From: Streptomyces sp. NRRL B-1347
GTDB lineage: Bacteria > Actinomycetota > Actinomycetes > Streptomycetales > Streptomycetaceae
Reading direction: 5' to 3'
Assembly: GCF_000720325.1 (NCBI RefSeq)
Contig: NZ_JOJM01000017.1
Span: 1 to 64,000, forward strand
Length of the DNA stretch: 64,000 bases
Each line of letters opens with the position of its first letter. The first letter of the stretch is position 1. The notes under the pieces are model-generated. The model was not told where the DNA came from, did no database searches, and was given only the letters and a program-made list of their open reading frames with translations. The translations under genes were made by a program, and so were the position numbers. Of the stretch, positions 1 to 9,174 are shown piece after piece.

Positions 1-588
1 CTCACGGACGTCGGTGACCGAGTCCACGGCCTCCAGGAGCTCCCAGCCCTCGGCGTAGGCCTGCATCATCGCGTACTCGATGCCGTTGTGGACCATCTTC
101 GCGAAGTGGCCCGCGCCGACCTTGCCCGCGTGCACGGAGCCGAAGTCGCCCTCGGGCTTGAGCGCGTCGAAGATGGGCTGCACCTTGGCGACGTTCTCCT
201 TGTCGCCGCCGTACATCAGCGCGTAGCCGTTCTGCAGGCCCCAGACGCCGCCGGAGACGCCGCAGTCGACGAAGCCGATGCCCTTGGCTGCGAGCTCCTC
301 GGCGTGCTTCTCGTCGTCCGTCCAGCGCGAGTTCCCGCCGTCCACCACGACGTCGCCGGGCGACAGGAGCTCGGCGAGCTCGTCGACCGTGGACTGGGTC
401 GCGGCTCCGGCCGGGACCATCACCCACACCACGCGCGGGCCCTTGAGCTTGCTCACCAGCTCTTCGAGGCTGTGGACGTCCGCGAGGTCCGGATTGCGGT
501 CGTATCCGATGACGGTGTGGCCTGCGCGGCGAATGCGCTCGCGCATGTTGCCGCCCATCTTGCCGAGGCCGACGAGACCGAGCTCCAT
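1..588 (-). CDS. gnd: 6-phosphogluconate dehydrogenase, decarboxylating (C-terminus outside window)
   Basis: The first 196 residues are visible; the gene runs off the left edge of the window. The N-terminus has the Rossmann dinucleotide motif GLVGLGKMGGNM, followed by GYDRNP. Residues near 115-135 contain the family substrate-binding signature DCGVSGGVWGLQNG, and KMVHNGIEY near residue 172 carries the catalytic lysine region. The enzyme oxidises 6-phosphogluconate to ribulose 5-phosphate with release of CO2. The GVWGLQNG form suggests the shorter NAD-type GndA/YqeC branch, but without the C-terminus I cannot confirm this. The ATG at 588 is chosen because it places the Rossmann fold right at the start. 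It lies just downstream of dnaN in the same direction, 133 bp away; no clear terminator is seen between them. Confidence 0.93.
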   Translation of the reverse strand, partial: MELGLVGLGKMGGNMRERIRRAGHTVIGYDRNPDLADVHSLEELVSKLKGPRVVWVMVPAGAATQSTVDELAELLSPGDVVVDGGNSRWTDDEKHAEELAAKGIGFVDCGVSGGVWGLQNGYALMYGGDKENVAKVQPIFDALKPEGDFGSVHAGKVGAGHFAKMVHNGIEYAMMQAYAEGWELLEAVDSVTDVRE

Positions 589-721
589 CAGTGCGTTCCT
601 AACTAGCGATGTGGCGTGAAGGCACGTCACGGCCGCTCGGCGCTGAGCGGCTCCGCGTACCCGCGGCACGTTCGTACCCGCGTCCGAGCCTACGCCCGGA
701 CGCGGCCACACACCTGTGGGC

Positions 722-1852
722 TCAGCCGCTCAGACGTACGGGCATGATCAGGTACTTGTACGCCTCGTCCGCCTCGGCGTCCACGGCCGGCTTGCCGCTC
801 AGGAGAGCGGGCTTCGTGGACGTGGTGAACGACAGCTGGGCGACCGGGGAGTCGATCGCGCTCAGGCCGTCGAGCAGGAACGTCGGGTTGAAGGCGATGG
901 AGATGTCGTCGCCCTCGAGCTGGGCGTCGACCCTTTCCACAGCCTGTGCGTCGTCGCTGGAACCGGCCTCCAGGATGAGCACGCCCTGCTCGAAGCTGAG
1001 CCGCACCGGGGTGTTCCGCTCGGCGACGAGCGCCACGCGCTTGACGGCCTCCACGAAGGGGGCGGTCTCGATGACGGCGACCGAGTTGAACTCCGTCGGG
1101 AAGAGCGTGCGGTACTTCGGGAGGTCGCCCTCCAGGAGACGGGTCGTCGTGCGGCGGCCCGCGCCCTCGAAGCCGATGAGGCCCTCGCCCGCGCCGGAGC
1201 CGGACAGGGCCAGGGTGACCGTGTCGCCGCTCGTGAGCGCCTTGGCGGTGTCCAGGAGCGTCTTGGCGGGCACCAGGGCGACGGCGGACGTCTCCGGGTT
1301 CTCCGGCTTCCACAGGAACTCACGGACCGCGAAGCGGTAGCGGTCGGTGGAGGCCAGCGTGACCGTGTCGCCCTCGATCTCGATGCGGACACCGGTGAGG
1401 ACGGGCAGGGTGTCGTCGCGGCCCGCGGCGATGGCGACCTGGGAGGCGGCCGAGGCGAAGACCTCACCGGGGACGGTGCCCGTGGCGGTCGGCATCTGCG
1501 GCAGCGCCGGGTACTCCTCCACAGGCAGGGTGTGGAGGGTGAAGCGGGAGGAGCCGCAGACCACCGTCGCCCGTACACCGTCTGTGGAGATCTCCACCGG
1601 GCGGTTCGGCAGGGCGCGGCAGATGTCGGCGAGCAGGCGGCCGGAGACGAGGACCGTGCCCTCCTCGTCGACCTCGGCGTCCACGGAGACGCGGGCCGAG
1701 ACCTCGTAGTCAAAGCTCGACAGGGAGAGGGCGCCCTCCTCGGCCTTCAGCAGCAGGCCCGCGAGGACGGGCGCTGGCGGCCGAGCCGGGAGGCTGCGTG
1801 CCGCCCACGCCACCGCCTCCGCGAGTACGTCGCGTTCCACCCGGATCTTCAC
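722..1852 (-). CDS. dnaN: DNA polymerase III beta sliding clamp
   Basis: This 376-residue protein is the processivity clamp that encircles DNA and tethers the replicative polymerase. The start MKIRVERDVLAEAVAWAARS and the end YKYLIMPVRLSG are typical of actinobacterial beta clamps, and the C-terminal MPVR segment belongs to the pocket that binds partner proteins. Its length is normal for the family. The start is GTG at 1852, with a GGAGGG ribosome-binding site seven bases upstream. It sits directly downstream of oriC and dnaA in the same orientation, the usual arrangement. DnaA-box-like sequences in the intergenic region suggest that transcription from the oriC side may be influenced by DnaA; this is inference. 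Confidence 0.98.
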   Translation of the reverse strand: MKIRVERDVLAEAVAWAARSLPARPPAPVLAGLLLKAEEGALSLSSFDYEVSARVSVDAEVDEEGTVLVSGRLLADICRALPNRPVEISTDGVRATVVCGSSRFTLHTLPVEEYPALPQMPTATGTVPGEVFASAASQVAIAAGRDDTLPVLTGVRIEIEGDTVTLASTDRYRFAVREFLWKPENPETSAVALVPAKTLLDTAKALTSGDTVTLALSGSGAGEGLIGFEGAGRRTTTRLLEGDLPKYRTLFPTEFNSVAVIETAPFVEAVKRVALVAERNTPVRLSFEQGVLILEAGSSDDAQAVERVDAQLEGDDISIAFNPTFLLDGLSAIDSPVAQLSFTTSTKPALLSGKPAVDAEADEAYKYLIMPVRLSG

Positions 1853-2032
1853 TTAGCCGCCCTCCTGCTGTTGCTGGCACTGGGGACCAGTCTGACGCAC
1901 CGCACTGACAGCTGGTGCCCGTCGGGGTCAAGTCGTGCCGAGAGGTCGTGACGGCCCGAGCGGCGAGTTGTGCACAGCCCCCACTTCAAAGCGGAAATCT
2001 GACTCTCTCTAGTCGGGAGTAGTAGTAGGGCC

Positions 2033-2530
2033 TGTGGAAACCGTGGATAACCGCGAATGCGCAGGTCAGCGTCCGTTTTTTGTCCACCGGCCCTGTGGGC
2101 GACGGCGGTGGACAACCGGGGGTAACTGTGGACGGGCGAAAGTTCTGCACACCCGATGCACAGGAGAGGGCGACTTCTCCCCAGCCCTGTCCCCAGCTTT
2201 ACCCAGCTTCCCCACAGGCCAACCCGGCACCTTTGTGTGACGCCTTTCACTCGACCCGGTGAGCGCGCGCGTCGCGTTGCCGAACAGTGGACAGGGCTGG
2301 GGAGAAGCTGTGCACAACAGGCCTCAGCCTGTGGGCCGCCGGTGGACAACTTTTCCCACCCCCTGTGGACAAGATCTTCATCCACAGTCTGTGGAAAGTC
2401 TTCGTCCACGAATCCACAACCACCTGACCTGGTCTGATGACCATTCAGCAGGGTCCCCTGTGGACACGCTTGGGACAACTTCCCAGTCCCCAGGGTGTGG
2501 AGGGCGAAAAGGCCGCAGATCTGTGGAGAA
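2033..2530. other. oriC: Chromosomal replication origin oriC with clustered DnaA boxes
   Basis: The dnaA-dnaN spacer holds about 16 matches to the streptomycete DnaA box TTGTCCACA or its complement. TGTGGACAA-type boxes start at 2033, 2042, 2107, 2127, 2286, 2309, 2341, 2364 (perfect), 2390, 2459, 2496 and 2522. Opposite-orientation boxes start at 2080, 2378, 2402 and 2410. Boxes form two groups, 2033-2135 and 2286-2530, separated by a box-poor stretch of about 150 bp. The position between dnaA and dnaN and the box density match known Streptomyces origins. No AT-rich 13-mer unwinding element stands out by eye. Confidence 0.95.
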
Positions 2531-2737
2531 CCTAGGCGAGGTGACCATGAATCGAACAGAAGATGACGAACAGGTCGCGGGAATCAGGGGCGATCGGCGC
2601 TGTGCACCGCTGTGAGGACGGGCTCGGAGGGGGTTTCGCGCAGGCGTCGACGGCGCTCAGGAAGGCGCTGCTGGAACCCGAAGGGGCTTCGAGGAACGGT
2701 TGCGGCCATCGCCGCCGCGTGGGCGCTGCGGGCCTGC

Positions 2738-2900
2738 ACAGGCGCTCTGGCCGTCCTGCGTAGGCGCAGGCGGGCCTCCTGGAGGCATGGCCGCGTCTCC
2801 GCAGGCACGGGCCCATCCACGGAGGGCACGGGCCCTCTACGTAGGCACTGGCTCTTTACGTAGGCACGGGAAAACGCGAAGGGCGCCCCGGAGGCATGCC
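2738..2900. repeat. Degenerate tandem repeat of about 20 bp between oriC and the end of dnaA
   Basis: A core close to GTAGGCACGGG recurs at 2760, 2781, 2801, 2822, 2841 and 2860, with starts 19-21 bp apart. Weaker copies lie at about 2738 and at 2890 (inside the terminator loop). Several units are flanked by ACGTAGG or CGCAGG. No credible gene overlaps it. Apart from this array and the oriC boxes, I see nothing else in 2531-2879. Its function is unknown. Confidence 0.6.
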
Positions 2901-2912
2901 CCTGGGCGCCCT
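2880..2912 (-). terminator. Probable terminator downstream of dnaA
   Basis: AGGGCGCC at 2880-2887 pairs with GGCGCCCT at 2905-2912, giving a GC-rich stem of 8-9 bp with a loop of about 15 bases. It begins 24 bases after the dnaA stop codon, in the right place to end dnaA transcription before oriC. There is no strong T tract, as is common in Streptomyces. Confidence 0.6.
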
Positions 2913-2935
2913 GGCGTGTCGTAACGCCGCTGCTG

Positions 2936-4879
2936 TCAGCCGTTCTTGATGCGATTGGTGAGCTCGGTGACCTGGTTGTAGATCGAGCGGCGCTCGGCCA
3001 TCAGCGCACGGATCTTGCGGTCGGCGTGCATCACCGTCGTGTGGTCGCGGCCGCCGAACTGCGCGCCGATCTTCGGCAGGGAGAGGTCGGTCAGCTCGCG
3101 ACACAGGTACATGGCGATCTGGCGGGCCGTCACCAGGACCCGGCTGCGCGACGACCCGCACAGGTCGTCCACCGTCAGGCCGAAGTAGTCGGCGGTGGCC
3201 GCCATGATGGCCGTCGCCGTGATCTCCGGAGCCGCGTCCTCGCCGCCCGGGATCAGGTCCTTCAGGACGATCTCCGTGAGCCCAAGGTCCACAGGCTGTC
3301 GATTGAGCGACGCGAACGCCGTGACGCGGATCAGCGCGCCCTCCAGCTCACGGATGTTCCGCGAGATCCGGGACGCGATGAACTCCAGGACCTCCGGCGG
3401 GGCGTTGAGCTGCTCTTGGACCGCCTTCTTCCGCAGGATCGCGATGCGCGTCTCCAGCTCCGGCGGCTGGACGTCGGTGATCAGGCCCCACTCGAAGCGA
3501 TTGCGCAGCCGGTCCTCCAGGGTCACCAGCTGCTTGGGCGGCCGGTCACTGGAGAGCACGATCTGCTTGTTCGCGTTGTGGAGCGTGTTGAACGTGTGGA
3601 AGAACTCCTCCTGCGTCGACTCCTTGTCCGCGAGGAACTGGATGTCGTCGACGAGCAGGATGTCCATCTCGCGGTAGCGCTTGCGGAAGCTGTCGCCCTT
3701 GCCGTCGCGGATGGAGTTGATGAACTCGTTGGTGAACTCCTCGGAGCTCACATAGCGCACGCGCGTGCCCGGGTAGAGGCTGCGCGCGTAGTGCCCGATC
3801 GCGTGCAGCAGGTGCGTCTTGCCGAGCCCCGACTCCCCGTAGATGAACAGCGGGTTGTACGCCTTCGCGGGGGCCTCGGCGACGGCGACCGCGGCCGCGT
3901 GCGCGAAGCGGTTCGACGCCCCGATCACGAAGGTGTCGAAGAGGTACTTCGGGTTCAGCCGCGCGGTGGGCTCACCGGGGCCGGTGGCGGGCGCGGGCTG
4001 CGCGGCCAGGGGGCCGGGAGCGCCGCTGGAGGCGGGCAGGGAGGTCCCGCCGTGGCCGACGGGGCCCGAGGGGCCGCCAGGGCCTCCTGGACCCCCACGC
4101 GGCCCCGCGCCGGAGCCCGCGCCGGGGGGCGGCTCGTGCCGCTCACGCCGGTCGTGGCGGTCCTGCCCCGGCCGCTCGGGGAGCTGCTGGTCGTACGGCG
4201 AGCGCTCCTGCGGCGGCTGCGGGCGGTAGTCGTGCTGCGGCTGCTGCTGCCCGGGGCTCGCGTACGGATCGCGCTCGGGGAAGCCGAGGCGCGGCTGCTG
4301 CCAGCCGTAGTCGTCCTGCGGCTGCTGCGGCCAGGCGCCGGGGCGCTGGTAGTCCGGATACGCCGGGCGGGCCGTCGGCATCTGGTCCGGGCGCGGGCCC
4401 GCGGAGCGCTCGTCCCCGGGGCGGCGGCCGTACGTGTCGTACGCGTCGTGCCCCTGGCCGGAGGCGGGCGGCAGCTCAGGCTCCTCGTACCGGGGCGCGG
4501 GCTCTTCGTAGCGGGGCGGCTGCTCTTCGTAGCGGGAGGGCTGGTCCTCGTACCGTGTCTGCTGTTGCTGGACCGGCGGTGCGGGCGGGGTCTGCGGCTC
4601 GCCCACGGAGTCGTCGACCGTGATGGCGATGCGGATCGGGCGACCGCACTCCCGGCTCAGCGTGTCGCTGACGACCGGGGCGAGGCGGCCCTCCAGAACG
4701 CCCTTCGCAAATTCGTTCGGAACGGCAAGGAGGGCGGTGTCGGCGACGAGCGCGAGCGGCTGGCACCGTCGGATCCAGTGCTCGTCCTTCGCCTCGACGC
4801 CCTGCCCCCGCCCTTCGCCCAGCAGCTGCTCCAGGACCCTTGGCCACACTGCGGCAAGATCGGCAGGTACGTCAGCCAC
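2936..4879 (-). CDS. dnaA: Chromosomal replication initiator protein DnaA
   Basis: This 647-residue AAA+ initiator binds DnaA boxes, melts oriC and loads the helicase. Residues 1-90 are the oligomerisation and DnaB-contact domain I. Residues about 95-310 are a very long, disordered Q/P/Y/G-rich domain II, typical of Streptomyces and the reason the protein is much longer than the E. coli one. It includes a short RYEE-type repeat at about 108-135. Walker A GESGLGKT is at 348-355 and Walker [10 protein letters not shown] at about 406-414. The domain IV DNA-binding signature [15 protein letters not shown] is near residue 610. The start is GTG at 4879. It is transcribed away from rpmH, and the promoter at 4982-5011 has two adjacent DnaA boxes, which suggests autoregulation. 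Confidence 0.99.
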   Translation of the reverse strand: MADVPADLAAVWPRVLEQLLGEGRGQGVEAKDEHWIRRCQPLALVADTALLAVPNEFAKGVLEGRLAPVVSDTLSRECGRPIRIAITVDDSVGEPQTPPAPPVQQQQTRYEDQPSRYEEQPPRYEEPAPRYEEPELPPASGQGHDAYDTYGRRPGDERSAGPRPDQMPTARPAYPDYQRPGAWPQQPQDDYGWQQPRLGFPERDPYASPGQQQPQHDYRPQPPQERSPYDQQLPERPGQDRHDRRERHEPPPGAGSGAGPRGGPGGPGGPSGPVGHGGTSLPASSGAPGPLAAQPAPATGPGEPTARLNPKYLFDTFVIGASNRFAHAAAVAVAEAPAKAYNPLFIYGESGLGKTHLLHAIGHYARSLYPGTRVRYVSSEEFTNEFINSIRDGKGDSFRKRYREMDILLVDDIQFLADKESTQEEFFHTFNTLHNANKQIVLSSDRPPKQLVTLEDRLRNRFEWGLITDVQPPELETRIAILRKKAVQEQLNAPPEVLEFIASRISRNIRELEGALIRVTAFASLNRQPVDLGLTEIVLKDLIPGGEDAAPEITATAIMAATADYFGLTVDDLCGSSRSRVLVTARQIAMYLCRELTDLSLPKIGAQFGGRDHTTVMHADRKIRALMAERRSIYNQVTELTNRIKNG

Positions 4880-4981
4880 AGGGCACGCTCTCTCACAGGT
4901 CCCACGAAGGTGTGGTTCTTGGGACGGGTCGGGACGGAAATCGGGAGGGGCAGGGGGAAGGGAACGAAACGGAGTTCAGCC

Positions 4982-5036
4982 ACGGTAGTCAGGGCGACGG
5001 GTGCGGTTCAAGTTGTTGTCCACAGGCTGTGCACAG
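4982..5036 (-). promoter_or_regulatory. dnaA promoter with two oppositely oriented DnaA boxes
   Basis: On the minus strand a -35-like TTGAAC (5011-5006) and a -10-like TACCGT (4987-4982) are separated by 18 bases. Just upstream lie a perfect DnaA box TTGTCCACA at 5016-5024 and an opposite-orientation near match TGTGCACAG at 5028-5036. Binding of DnaA so close to the -35 would be expected to repress. From memory, dnaA of S. lividans is known to be autoregulated through two such boxes. The rest of 4880-5265 holds only this promoter and the rpmH promoter. Confidence 0.75.
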
Positions 5037-5057
5037 TGTCTCTCCCTGACGGCTGGT

Positions 5058-5087
5058 TTGACCGGATGGCGTAGCCCCGCGTACCGT
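5058..5087 (+). promoter_or_regulatory. Probable rpmH-rnpA promoter
   Basis: TTGACC at 5058-5063 and TACCGT at 5082-5087 with 18-base spacing resemble a vegetative HrdB promoter. It is divergent from the dnaA promoter and about 180 bp upstream of rpmH, leaving a long leader. Assignment is by eye only. Confidence 0.45.
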
Positions 5088-5265
5088 AACCAGGTCGAGT
5101 TGTCGATGGCTGCTGCCGCCTGCCTCCGATGGGCAAAGATCACGGTCAGTGATTGTGAAGCGGTGCACTCGGTGCCTATACGCGAGCTTTTCCGAGCTTC
5201 TCGTGGGCGCACGGTGACAGCCAGGCGATACCCGCCACCACACGAGTCATTACTGGAGCCCCCGA

Positions 5266-5403
5266 GTGAGCAAGCGCACCTTCCAGCCGAACAACCGTCG
5301 TCGCGCGAAGACCCACGGCTTCCGGCTGCGTATGCGCACCCGTGCCGGCCGCGCCGTCCTGGCGTCCCGCCGTAGCAAGGGTCGCGCCCGCCTGTCCGCC
5401 TAA
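5266..5403 (+). CDS. rpmH: 50S ribosomal protein L34
   Basis: This 45-residue, very basic protein begins [20 protein letters not shown] and ends SKGRARLSA, the classic L34 sequence. It is a component of the large ribosomal subunit that binds 23S rRNA. Translation starts at a GTG at 5266, so a search restricted to ATG would miss it; GGAG at 5255-5258 is the likely ribosome-binding site. It leads the conserved rpmH-rnpA-yidD-yidC-jag-rsmG cluster and is divergent from dnaA. Confidence 0.98.
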   Translation: MSKRTFQPNNRRRAKTHGFRLRMRTRAGRAVLASRRSKGRARLSA

Positions 5404-5425
5404 GCGCAAATTAGGTCATGACGTC

Positions 5426-5797
5426 GTGCTGCCTACCGAGCATCGGCTGAGGCGGCGCGAGGATTTCGCGACCGCGGTACGCCGAGGACGCCGGGCCGGA
5501 CGCCCGCTACTCGTCGTCCATCTACGCAGCGGTGCAACGGACCCGCACGTGCCAGGGGAGAGCCTTCCCCCGACGCGTGCGGGTTTCGTCGTGAGCAAGG
5601 CCGTGGGTGGAGCCGTCGTGCGCAATACGGTCAAGCGCCGTCTTCGCCATCTGACACGCGACCGGTTGGCCTTGGTGCCCCCCGGTAGCCTGGTAGTCGT
5701 ACGAGCGTTGCCCGGTGCGGGCGACGCCACCTACGCACAGCTGGCCCAAGACCTGGACGCCGCCCTGCGGCGCCTCCTTGGAGGGGGCGCGCGATGA
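5426..5797 (+). CDS. rnpA: Ribonuclease P protein component
   Basis: This 123-residue basic protein assists RNase P RNA in removing 5' leaders from pre-tRNA. It begins [20 protein letters not shown] and contains the family signature [14 protein letters not shown] near residue 67, part of the RNA-binding face. I chose the GTG at 5426 because it gives the standard N-terminus; an upstream ATG at 5342 would overlap rpmH and add unrelated residues. The TGA stop overlaps the yidD start by four bases (ATGA), implying translational coupling. Confidence 0.95.
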   Translation: MLPTEHRLRRREDFATAVRRGRRAGRPLLVVHLRSGATDPHVPGESLPPTRAGFVVSKAVGGAVVRNTVKRRLRHLTRDRLALVPPGSLVVVRALPGAGDATYAQLAQDLDAALRRLLGGGAR

Positions 5798-6153
5798 AGT
5801 ACCCGCTGCTGGCGCTGATCAAGCTGTACCAGTGGACGATCAGTCCACTCCTCGGCCCGGTGTGCAAGTACTACCCGTCGTGCTCCCACTACGGCTACCT
5901 CGCCATCGACCGGCACGGTGCAGTCAAGGGAACAGCGCTCACTGCGTGGCGCATCCTGCGGTGCAATCCGTGGTCGCTCGGTGGTGTAGATCACGTTCCG
6001 CCGCGCAAGCGTCCGCGGTGGCACGAGATGCTGCGCGCTGCCTGGCGCGAACGCAAGGGCGGGCCCTCCGCCGCTGGCGTGCCGACCGGAGACCTCCCAC
6101 CGGCTCCCCCGAGCCCGGCCGCCGAGACCCCGTCCCATGCTCAAGGAGCCTGA
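5794..6153 (+). CDS. yidD: Membrane protein insertion efficiency factor YidD
   Basis: This 119-residue protein has the YidD hallmark [19 protein letters not shown] at about residues 24-42, then [17 protein letters not shown]. YidD is a small membrane-associated amphipathic protein that assists YidC-dependent insertion. After about residue 75 there is a basic, then Pro/Ala-rich, C-terminal extension absent from shorter homologues. It overlaps rnpA by four bases and is followed three bases later by yidC, so the three genes form one operon. Confidence 0.95.
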   Translation: MKYPLLALIKLYQWTISPLLGPVCKYYPSCSHYGYLAIDRHGAVKGTALTAWRILRCNPWSLGGVDHVPPRKRPRWHEMLRAAWRERKGGPSAAGVPTGDLPPAPPSPAAETPSHAQGA

Positions 6154-6156
6154 TTA

Positions 6157-7476
6157 GTGGACACGATTGCCGGTTTCTTCAGCTTCATCACGACACCCGT
6201 CTCCTGGGTCATCGTGCAGTTCCACAAGCTGTACGGTGCGATCTTCGGCCCTGATACGGGCTGGGCCTGGGGCCTGTCGATCGTGTCCCTGGTGATCCTG
6301 ATCCGAATCTGCCTGATCCCGCTCTTCGTGAAGCAGATCAAGGCGACCCGGGCCATGCAGACGCTGCAGCCCGAGATGAAGAAGATCCAGGAACGCTACA
6401 AGAGCGACAAGCAGCGTCAGTCCGAAGAGATGATGAAGCTGTACAAGGAGTCGGGTACCAACCCGCTCTCCTCGTGCCTTCCCATCCTGGCGCAGTCGCC
6501 GTTCTTCTTCGCGCTGTACCACGTGCTCAACGGCATCGCGTCCAACAAGAAGGTCGGCGTCATCGACCAGCAGCTGCTGGACAGCGCCCGTGACGCCCAC
6601 ATCTTCGGTGCCCCGCTCGCGGTGAAGTTCACGGACAGCGCCGACAAGGTCGCCTCCCTCGGCGCCTCGCTGACCGACGTGCGCGTCGTGACCGCGCTCA
6701 TGATCATCCTGATGTCGGCGTCGCAGTTCTTCACCCAGCGCCAGCTGATGACGAAGAACGTCGACACCACGGTGAAGACGCCGTTCATGCAGCAGCAGAA
6801 GATGCTGATGTACGTCTTCCCCATCATGTTCGCCGTCTTCGGCATCAACTTCCCGGTCGGTGTCCTCGTCTACTGGCTGACCACCAACGTGTGGACCATG
6901 GGCCAGCAGATGTACGTGATCCGCCAGAACCCGACGCCCGGCTCCAAGGCCCAGGCCTCGTACCTGGAGCGCCTGCAGAAGCACATCACGGACGCGGGCA
7001 AGACCCGCAGCCGCGGCCAGGTCAGGGCCGTGAAGGCCATCGTCGCCAAGGGCCGCGACCGCAACGAGTACGAGCGGAAGTTCATCAACGGCCTGAACAA
7101 GGCGGGCTTCGCCGCCCAGGCCGACGGCACCGTGATCGTCAGCGAGGCCGAGGCCGCCACGGCCGAGGACGGTACGCCCGTCGCGGCGCCCAAGCGCCAG
7201 CAGCCCAAGCGCCAGAGCAAGTCCAAGCGGCAGTCCGGCACCGCCGCCACGGGCGGCAAGACGGACGGCGGCTCCACGACTGCCCCGGCCTCCGATGCGT
7301 CCGGTAAGAAGGCGTCGCTGACCAAGTCCGAGGACAGCAAGCCCCAGGACGCCGCGGCCAAGGCCAAGTCCGCCGGCGGCGCCTCGGGCAGCCAGCCCGG
7401 CCAGGGCACCCGCAGCAAAGCCAAGTCCGGACAGCGCAAGGGCCAGCAGCGGCCCAAGCACCCGTCCAAGAAGTAA
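6157..7476 (+). CDS. yidC: Membrane protein insertase YidC/Oxa1
   Basis: This 439-residue insertase helps membrane proteins enter the bilayer with or without SecYEG. The start is GTG at 6157, three bases after yidD. The N-terminal segment [20 protein letters not shown] is followed by a conserved cytoplasmic hairpin ([20 protein letters not shown]) and later transmembrane segments. The central [20 protein letters not shown] and [17 protein letters not shown] are typical of Gram-positive YidC. There is no large periplasmic P1 domain, as expected for this group. The last roughly 120 residues are a cytoplasmic K/S/G/Q-rich basic tail, probably interacting with ribosomes (inference). Confidence 0.97.
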   Translation: MDTIAGFFSFITTPVSWVIVQFHKLYGAIFGPDTGWAWGLSIVSLVILIRICLIPLFVKQIKATRAMQTLQPEMKKIQERYKSDKQRQSEEMMKLYKESGTNPLSSCLPILAQSPFFFALYHVLNGIASNKKVGVIDQQLLDSARDAHIFGAPLAVKFTDSADKVASLGASLTDVRVVTALMIILMSASQFFTQRQLMTKNVDTTVKTPFMQQQKMLMYVFPIMFAVFGINFPVGVLVYWLTTNVWTMGQQMYVIRQNPTPGSKAQASYLERLQKHITDAGKTRSRGQVRAVKAIVAKGRDRNEYERKFINGLNKAGFAAQADGTVIVSEAEAATAEDGTPVAAPKRQQPKRQSKSKRQSGTAATGGKTDGGSTTAPASDASGKKASLTKSEDSKPQDAAAKAKSAGGASGSQPGQGTRSKAKSGQRKGQQRPKHPSKK

Positions 7477-7490
7477 AAGGAGTCCATCCC

Positions 7491-8006
7491 GTGACGGAAG
7501 GCACCACCACCTCCGCCGCAGCTGAGGCCGGCGACGCTCTGACCCGCCTCGAGCAGGAGGGGGAGATCGCGGCGGACTACCTCGAGGGTCTGCTGGACAT
7601 CGCCGACCTCGACGGCGACATCGACATGGACGTCGAGGCCGACCGGGCCGCGGTGTCGATCATCAGCGACGCCGGCAGCCGCGACCTGCAGAAGCTCGTC
7701 GGCCGGGACGGCGAGGTCCTGGAGGCGCTCCAGGAGCTGACCCGCCTCGCGGTACACCGGGAGACCGGCGACCGCAGCCGCCTGATGCTGGACATCGCGG
7801 GCTACCGCGCCAAGAAGCGCGAGGAGCTGTCCGAGCTGGGCGCCAAGGCCGCCGCCGACGCGAAGAGCTCCGGCGAACCGGTCAAGCTCAAGCCGATGAC
7901 GCCGTTCGAGCGCAAAGTCGTGCACGACGCGGTCAAGGCCGCGGGCCTGCGCAGCGAGTCCGAGGGCGAGGAGCCGCAGCGCTTCGTCGTGGTACTCCCG
8001 GCCTGA
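7491..8006 (+). CDS. jag: KH/R3H single-stranded nucleic-acid-binding protein (Jag/KhpB family)
   Basis: This 171-residue protein starts at GTG 7491, 14 bases after yidC. It has an acidic N-terminal stretch, a KH-type domain at about residues 45-95 (ISDAGSRDLQKLVGRDGEVL) and a C-terminal R3H domain with the motif FERKVVHDAV. It lacks the long N-terminal Jag domain found in Firmicutes. Jag/KhpB proteins bind RNA and have been linked to cell-wall synthesis and division in other Gram-positives; its role here is inferred from the family and from its fixed position after yidC. Confidence 0.92.
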   Translation: MTEGTTTSAAAEAGDALTRLEQEGEIAADYLEGLLDIADLDGDIDMDVEADRAAVSIISDAGSRDLQKLVGRDGEVLEALQELTRLAVHRETGDRSRLMLDIAGYRAKKREELSELGAKAAADAKSSGEPVKLKPMTPFERKVVHDAVKAAGLRSESEGEEPQRFVVVLPA

Positions 8007-8021
8007 TCGGTACGTCTCATC

Positions 8022-8051
8022 CCGGCCCCGTCTGTTCGCAGACGGGGCCGG
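8022..8051 (+). terminator. Strong intrinsic terminator after jag
   Basis: CCGGCCCCGTCTG at 8022-8034 and its exact complement at 8039-8051 form a 13-bp stem capped by a stable TTCG tetraloop, followed by TCTTTGTC. It separates the rpmH-jag operon from rsmG. Confidence 0.85.
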
Positions 8052-8104
8052 TCTTTGTCAGCCTGATAGTCAGCGATCCAGTGCGGTACGGAAGGACGGT
8101 CCCC

Positions 8105-8821
8105 GTGACGGAGGAAGCGGAGCTCCCCCCGGCGCCGGAGCAGGCGCGCGAGGTTTTCGGCGAGCGATTCCCGGACGCGGTCCGGTATGCGGAGCTGCTC
8201 GCCGAGGCGGGAGTGCGGCGTGGTCTGATCGGCCCCCGTGAGGTTCCCCGGCTGTGGGAGCGGCACCTGCTGAACTGCGCCGTGCTGTCCGAGGTGGTTC
8301 CCGAGGGCGTGACGGTGTGCGATGTCGGCTCCGGTGCCGGACTCCCCGGCATCCCGCTCGCGCTCGTCCGCGAGGACCTCAAGATCACGCTCCTTGAGCC
8401 GCTGCTGCGGCGCACGAACTTCCTCAGCGAGGTCGTCGAGCTGCTGGGGCTCGACCATGTGACGGTCGTCCGTGGCCGCGCCGAGGAGGTCCTCGGCAAG
8501 CTTCAGCCCGTCCACGTCGTGACCGCGCGTGCCGTCGCGCCGCTGGACCGCCTCGCCGGCTGGGGCGTTCCGCTGCTGCGTCCGTACGGAGAGATGCTGG
8601 CGCTCAAGGGCGACACGGCCGAGGAAGAGGTCAAGGCGGCGGGCGCCGCCCTGAGCAAGCTCGGTGCCGAATCCGTCTCCGTGGTGCAGGTGGGTGAAGG
8701 GGTCGTGGACCCGCCGTCCACCGTGGTGCGGGTCGAGGTGGGCGAGAGCCCCGGTGGTGTGCGCTTCGCCGCCAAGCGGGCCAAGGCCGCACGGGTCGGA
8801 CGGGCCCGCCGCCGTCGCTGA
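8105..8821 (+). CDS. rsmG: 16S rRNA (guanine527-N7)-methyltransferase
   Basis: This 238-residue SAM-dependent methyltransferase modifies G527 of 16S rRNA; loss in Streptomyces is known to give low-level streptomycin resistance. Residues about 48-60 contain LWERHLLNCAVLSE, and the SAM-binding motif CDVGSGAGLPGIPLA follows, then ARAVAPLDRLAGW. I chose GTG 8105 because GGAAGGA lies eight bases upstream and the product then starts MTEEAELPPAPEQAREVFGE; a GTG at 8081 is possible but lacks a ribosome-binding site. The C-terminus is strongly basic (RAKAARVGRARRRR). Confidence 0.95.
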   Translation: MTEEAELPPAPEQAREVFGERFPDAVRYAELLAEAGVRRGLIGPREVPRLWERHLLNCAVLSEVVPEGVTVCDVGSGAGLPGIPLALVREDLKITLLEPLLRRTNFLSEVVELLGLDHVTVVRGRAEEVLGKLQPVHVVTARAVAPLDRLAGWGVPLLRPYGEMLALKGDTAEEEVKAAGAALSKLGAESVSVVQVGEGVVDPPSTVVRVEVGESPGGVRFAAKRAKAARVGRARRRR

Positions 8822-9004
8822 ACGACGTCGGCGCTGCTGTCGCGATGAGGGCATGGCTCACTGTTGTCGCCTGTCGACCGCGGAGTTGACGCATGTTGAC
8901 GTTCGTCGCTGATCCGTCCTGACGACGAGCCGTACTCCACAAAAGCTGTCAAACGTACGCGTACCGGGGTGTCGCACCAGCGGCACCCCGGTCGCCGTGC
9001 ATCG

Positions 9005-9020
9005 TGTTTCACGTGAAACG
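9005..9020. promoter_or_regulatory. parS: parS site 1 in the parA leader
   Basis: TGTTTCACGTGAAACG has the perfect 14-base palindromic core at 9006-9019. It is the ParB-loading centromere sequence, placed 155 bp upstream of the chosen parA start, so it may also serve in autoregulation. Confidence 0.95.
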
Positions 9021-9111
9021 TCGCTCACTGCTGCATGGCATCATCAGTCGCGGTCGCGCTGCCGAACCTCGCGAGCGTCGGCCACTTGGTTCCCTCGACA
9101 AGGGAACGGAG

Positions 9112-9138
9112 TTGTCCACAGAGACGGATTCGTCCACA
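9112..9138 (+). promoter_or_regulatory. Two DnaA boxes in the parAB leader
   Basis: A perfect DnaA box TTGTCCACA lies at 9112-9120 and a near match TCGTCCACA at 9130-9138, same orientation and 18 bp apart, 37-63 bp before the parA start. The rest of 8822-9111 shows parS site 1 and a few TTGACG-type -35 candidates without a convincing -10. Confidence 0.65.
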
Positions 9139-9174
9139 GAAGACCGGGCCTCGCTGGTTCACGACCCCGAAAGC

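Noticed and set aside
1500..1600. Further DnaA boxes (TCCACA/TGTGGA) inside dnaN
   Set aside because: A few partial matches at most 7-8 of 9 within coding sequence, without clustering comparable to oriC or the dnaB region.
2563..2924. Short frames between oriC and dnaA
   Set aside because: They overlap one another on both strands, lack ribosome-binding sites and codon bias, and coincide with the 20-bp repeat region.
9004..9174. ParA beginning at ATG 9004
   Set aside because: That ATG overlaps parS site 1 and the extra 57 residues would span the DnaA boxes; the sequence looks like a leader rather than protein.
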